Part shown: in pieces, positions 5,874 to 6,163 of the stretch
Numbering within the stretch: the first letter of the stretch is position 1
Layout of the letters: each line of letters opens with the position of its first letter
Assembly: GCA_031288855.1 (NCBI GenBank)
Contig: JAITQQ010000145.1
Coordinates: 1-6,163, forward strand
DNA from: Prevotellaceae bacterium
GTDB taxonomy: Bacteria > Bacteroidota > Bacteroidia > Bacteroidales > UBA932
DNA length: 6,163 nucleotides
Reading direction: 5' to 3'
Made by a program: the position numbers and the translations under genes
The notes under the pieces: model-generated
The model's database searches: none
Told to the model about the DNA's origin: nothing
Seen by the model: the letters and a program-made list of their open reading frames with translations, nothing else

Positions 5874-6163
5874 TCATTTATACCCGATAACTATCGCTAT
5901 TTTGCTTTTGACCTCTTCCAGTTCGTCAAACGAAATATTACCTATTTTCTTAACCAATCGCTCTTGGGCTACGCAACGTACCTGAAAGCAGTCAATAGCT
6001 GATTTTTTGTCCAATCCGTTTTCTTTATTCGGAACGATTTTTAACATCCACAAAGCAATTGCATATCGTTCTTTCCAATCGGTAACAGGCACAACAACCT
6101 TTAAGGGAAGTTTACCTAAAACATCCACGTTTACAATCAGCGCGGGGCGAACTTTTTGCATCT
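5874..6163 (-). CDS. MazF/PemK-family toxin, endoribonuclease (5' end cut by window edge)
   Basis: Type II toxin of the MazF/PemK (CcdB-fold) family, a ribosome-independent mRNA endoribonuclease normally held inactive by a small antitoxin encoded just upstream. The visible part is 95 codons plus two bases. The family's conserved KVRPALIV strand (Arg5 in window numbering, counted from the ATG codon at 6161) and VVPVTDWKE (Thr27) carry the residues that correspond to the catalytic Arg and Thr of characterised MazF enzymes. The segment SAIDCFQVRCVAQERLVKKIG is the typical C-terminal half of this subgroup. The ATG at 6161 is probably internal: about 15-20 residues, including the usual GD-V strand, should precede it outside the window. 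No stop or frameshift is seen, so the toxin looks intact here. GC content is about 38%, much lower than its neighbours, consistent with acquisition by transfer. The antitoxin gene is not visible. Confidence 0.9.
   Translation of the reverse strand, partial: MQKVRPALIVNVDVLGKLPLKVVVPVTDWKERYAIALWMLKIVPNKENGLDKKSAIDCFQVRCVAQERLVKKIGNISFDELEEVKSKIAIVIGYK

Noticed and set aside
5757..6002. 81-codon plus-strand open frame across the mazF 3' end and spacer
   Set aside because: It mostly overlaps the mazF coding region in antisense and shows no domain or initiation signal.
1..6163. A new defence, CRISPR or mobile-element system
   Set aside because: I find no repeat array, transposase, integrase, nuclease-effector pair or non-coding RNA. 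The helicase is a housekeeping-type SF1B protein, and the only conflict-type gene is a familiar MazF toxin.

Overview
This window looks like a piece of a Bacteroidetes chromosome, most likely Bacteroidales. The evidence is a secreted protein with a carboxypeptidase-regulatory-like (CarboxypepD_reg) domain, weak or absent Shine-Dalgarno sequences in front of most genes, and a TAnnTTTG-type -7 promoter element before the first gene of the main cluster. The genus cannot be fixed from the sequence. All supported genes lie on the minus strand, so the window reads right to left.

Right edge (about 5874-6163): a MazF/PemK-family endoribonuclease toxin gene, cut at its 5' end by the window edge. It is much more AT-rich than its neighbours (roughly 38% GC, against 55-70% in sampled stretches of the helicase and nfeD genes). 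Its antitoxin, if present, lies beyond the window. A 173-base spacer follows (5701-5873). It contains a 19-base GC-tipped hairpin, short GATAAC/GTTATC repeats, a candidate promoter, and a palindrome that straddles the next start codon.

Main cluster (5700 down to 1): five genes packed head to tail. They are mqnA (chorismate dehydratase, first step of futalosine menaquinone synthesis), a CorA-type divalent-cation channel, a long-form NfeD membrane protease, a signal-peptide-bearing CarboxypepD_reg protein of unknown function, and a superfamily 1B (Dda/RecD2-like) DNA helicase that runs off the left edge close to its C-terminus. The junctions are a 4-base ATGA overlap, an 11-base gap, a 2-base gap and a 14-base overlap, so a single operon is the simplest reading. 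The products share no obvious pathway. The NfeD/CarboxypepD_reg pair is the most plausible functional unit, because both act at or beyond the inner membrane.

No clearly new defence or mobile system is visible. The most interesting signals are: (i) an A10 run containing A_AAA_AAC near the 3' end of mqnA, where a -1 shift would fuse MqnA in frame to CorA; (ii) a 73%-GC in-frame island in mqnA that looks like an inserted repeat-derived peptide; and (iii) the start-codon palindrome, which overlaps the promoter element. There are no RNA genes, CRISPR arrays or insertion sequences that I can support, and no gene-free stretch longer than 300 bases.
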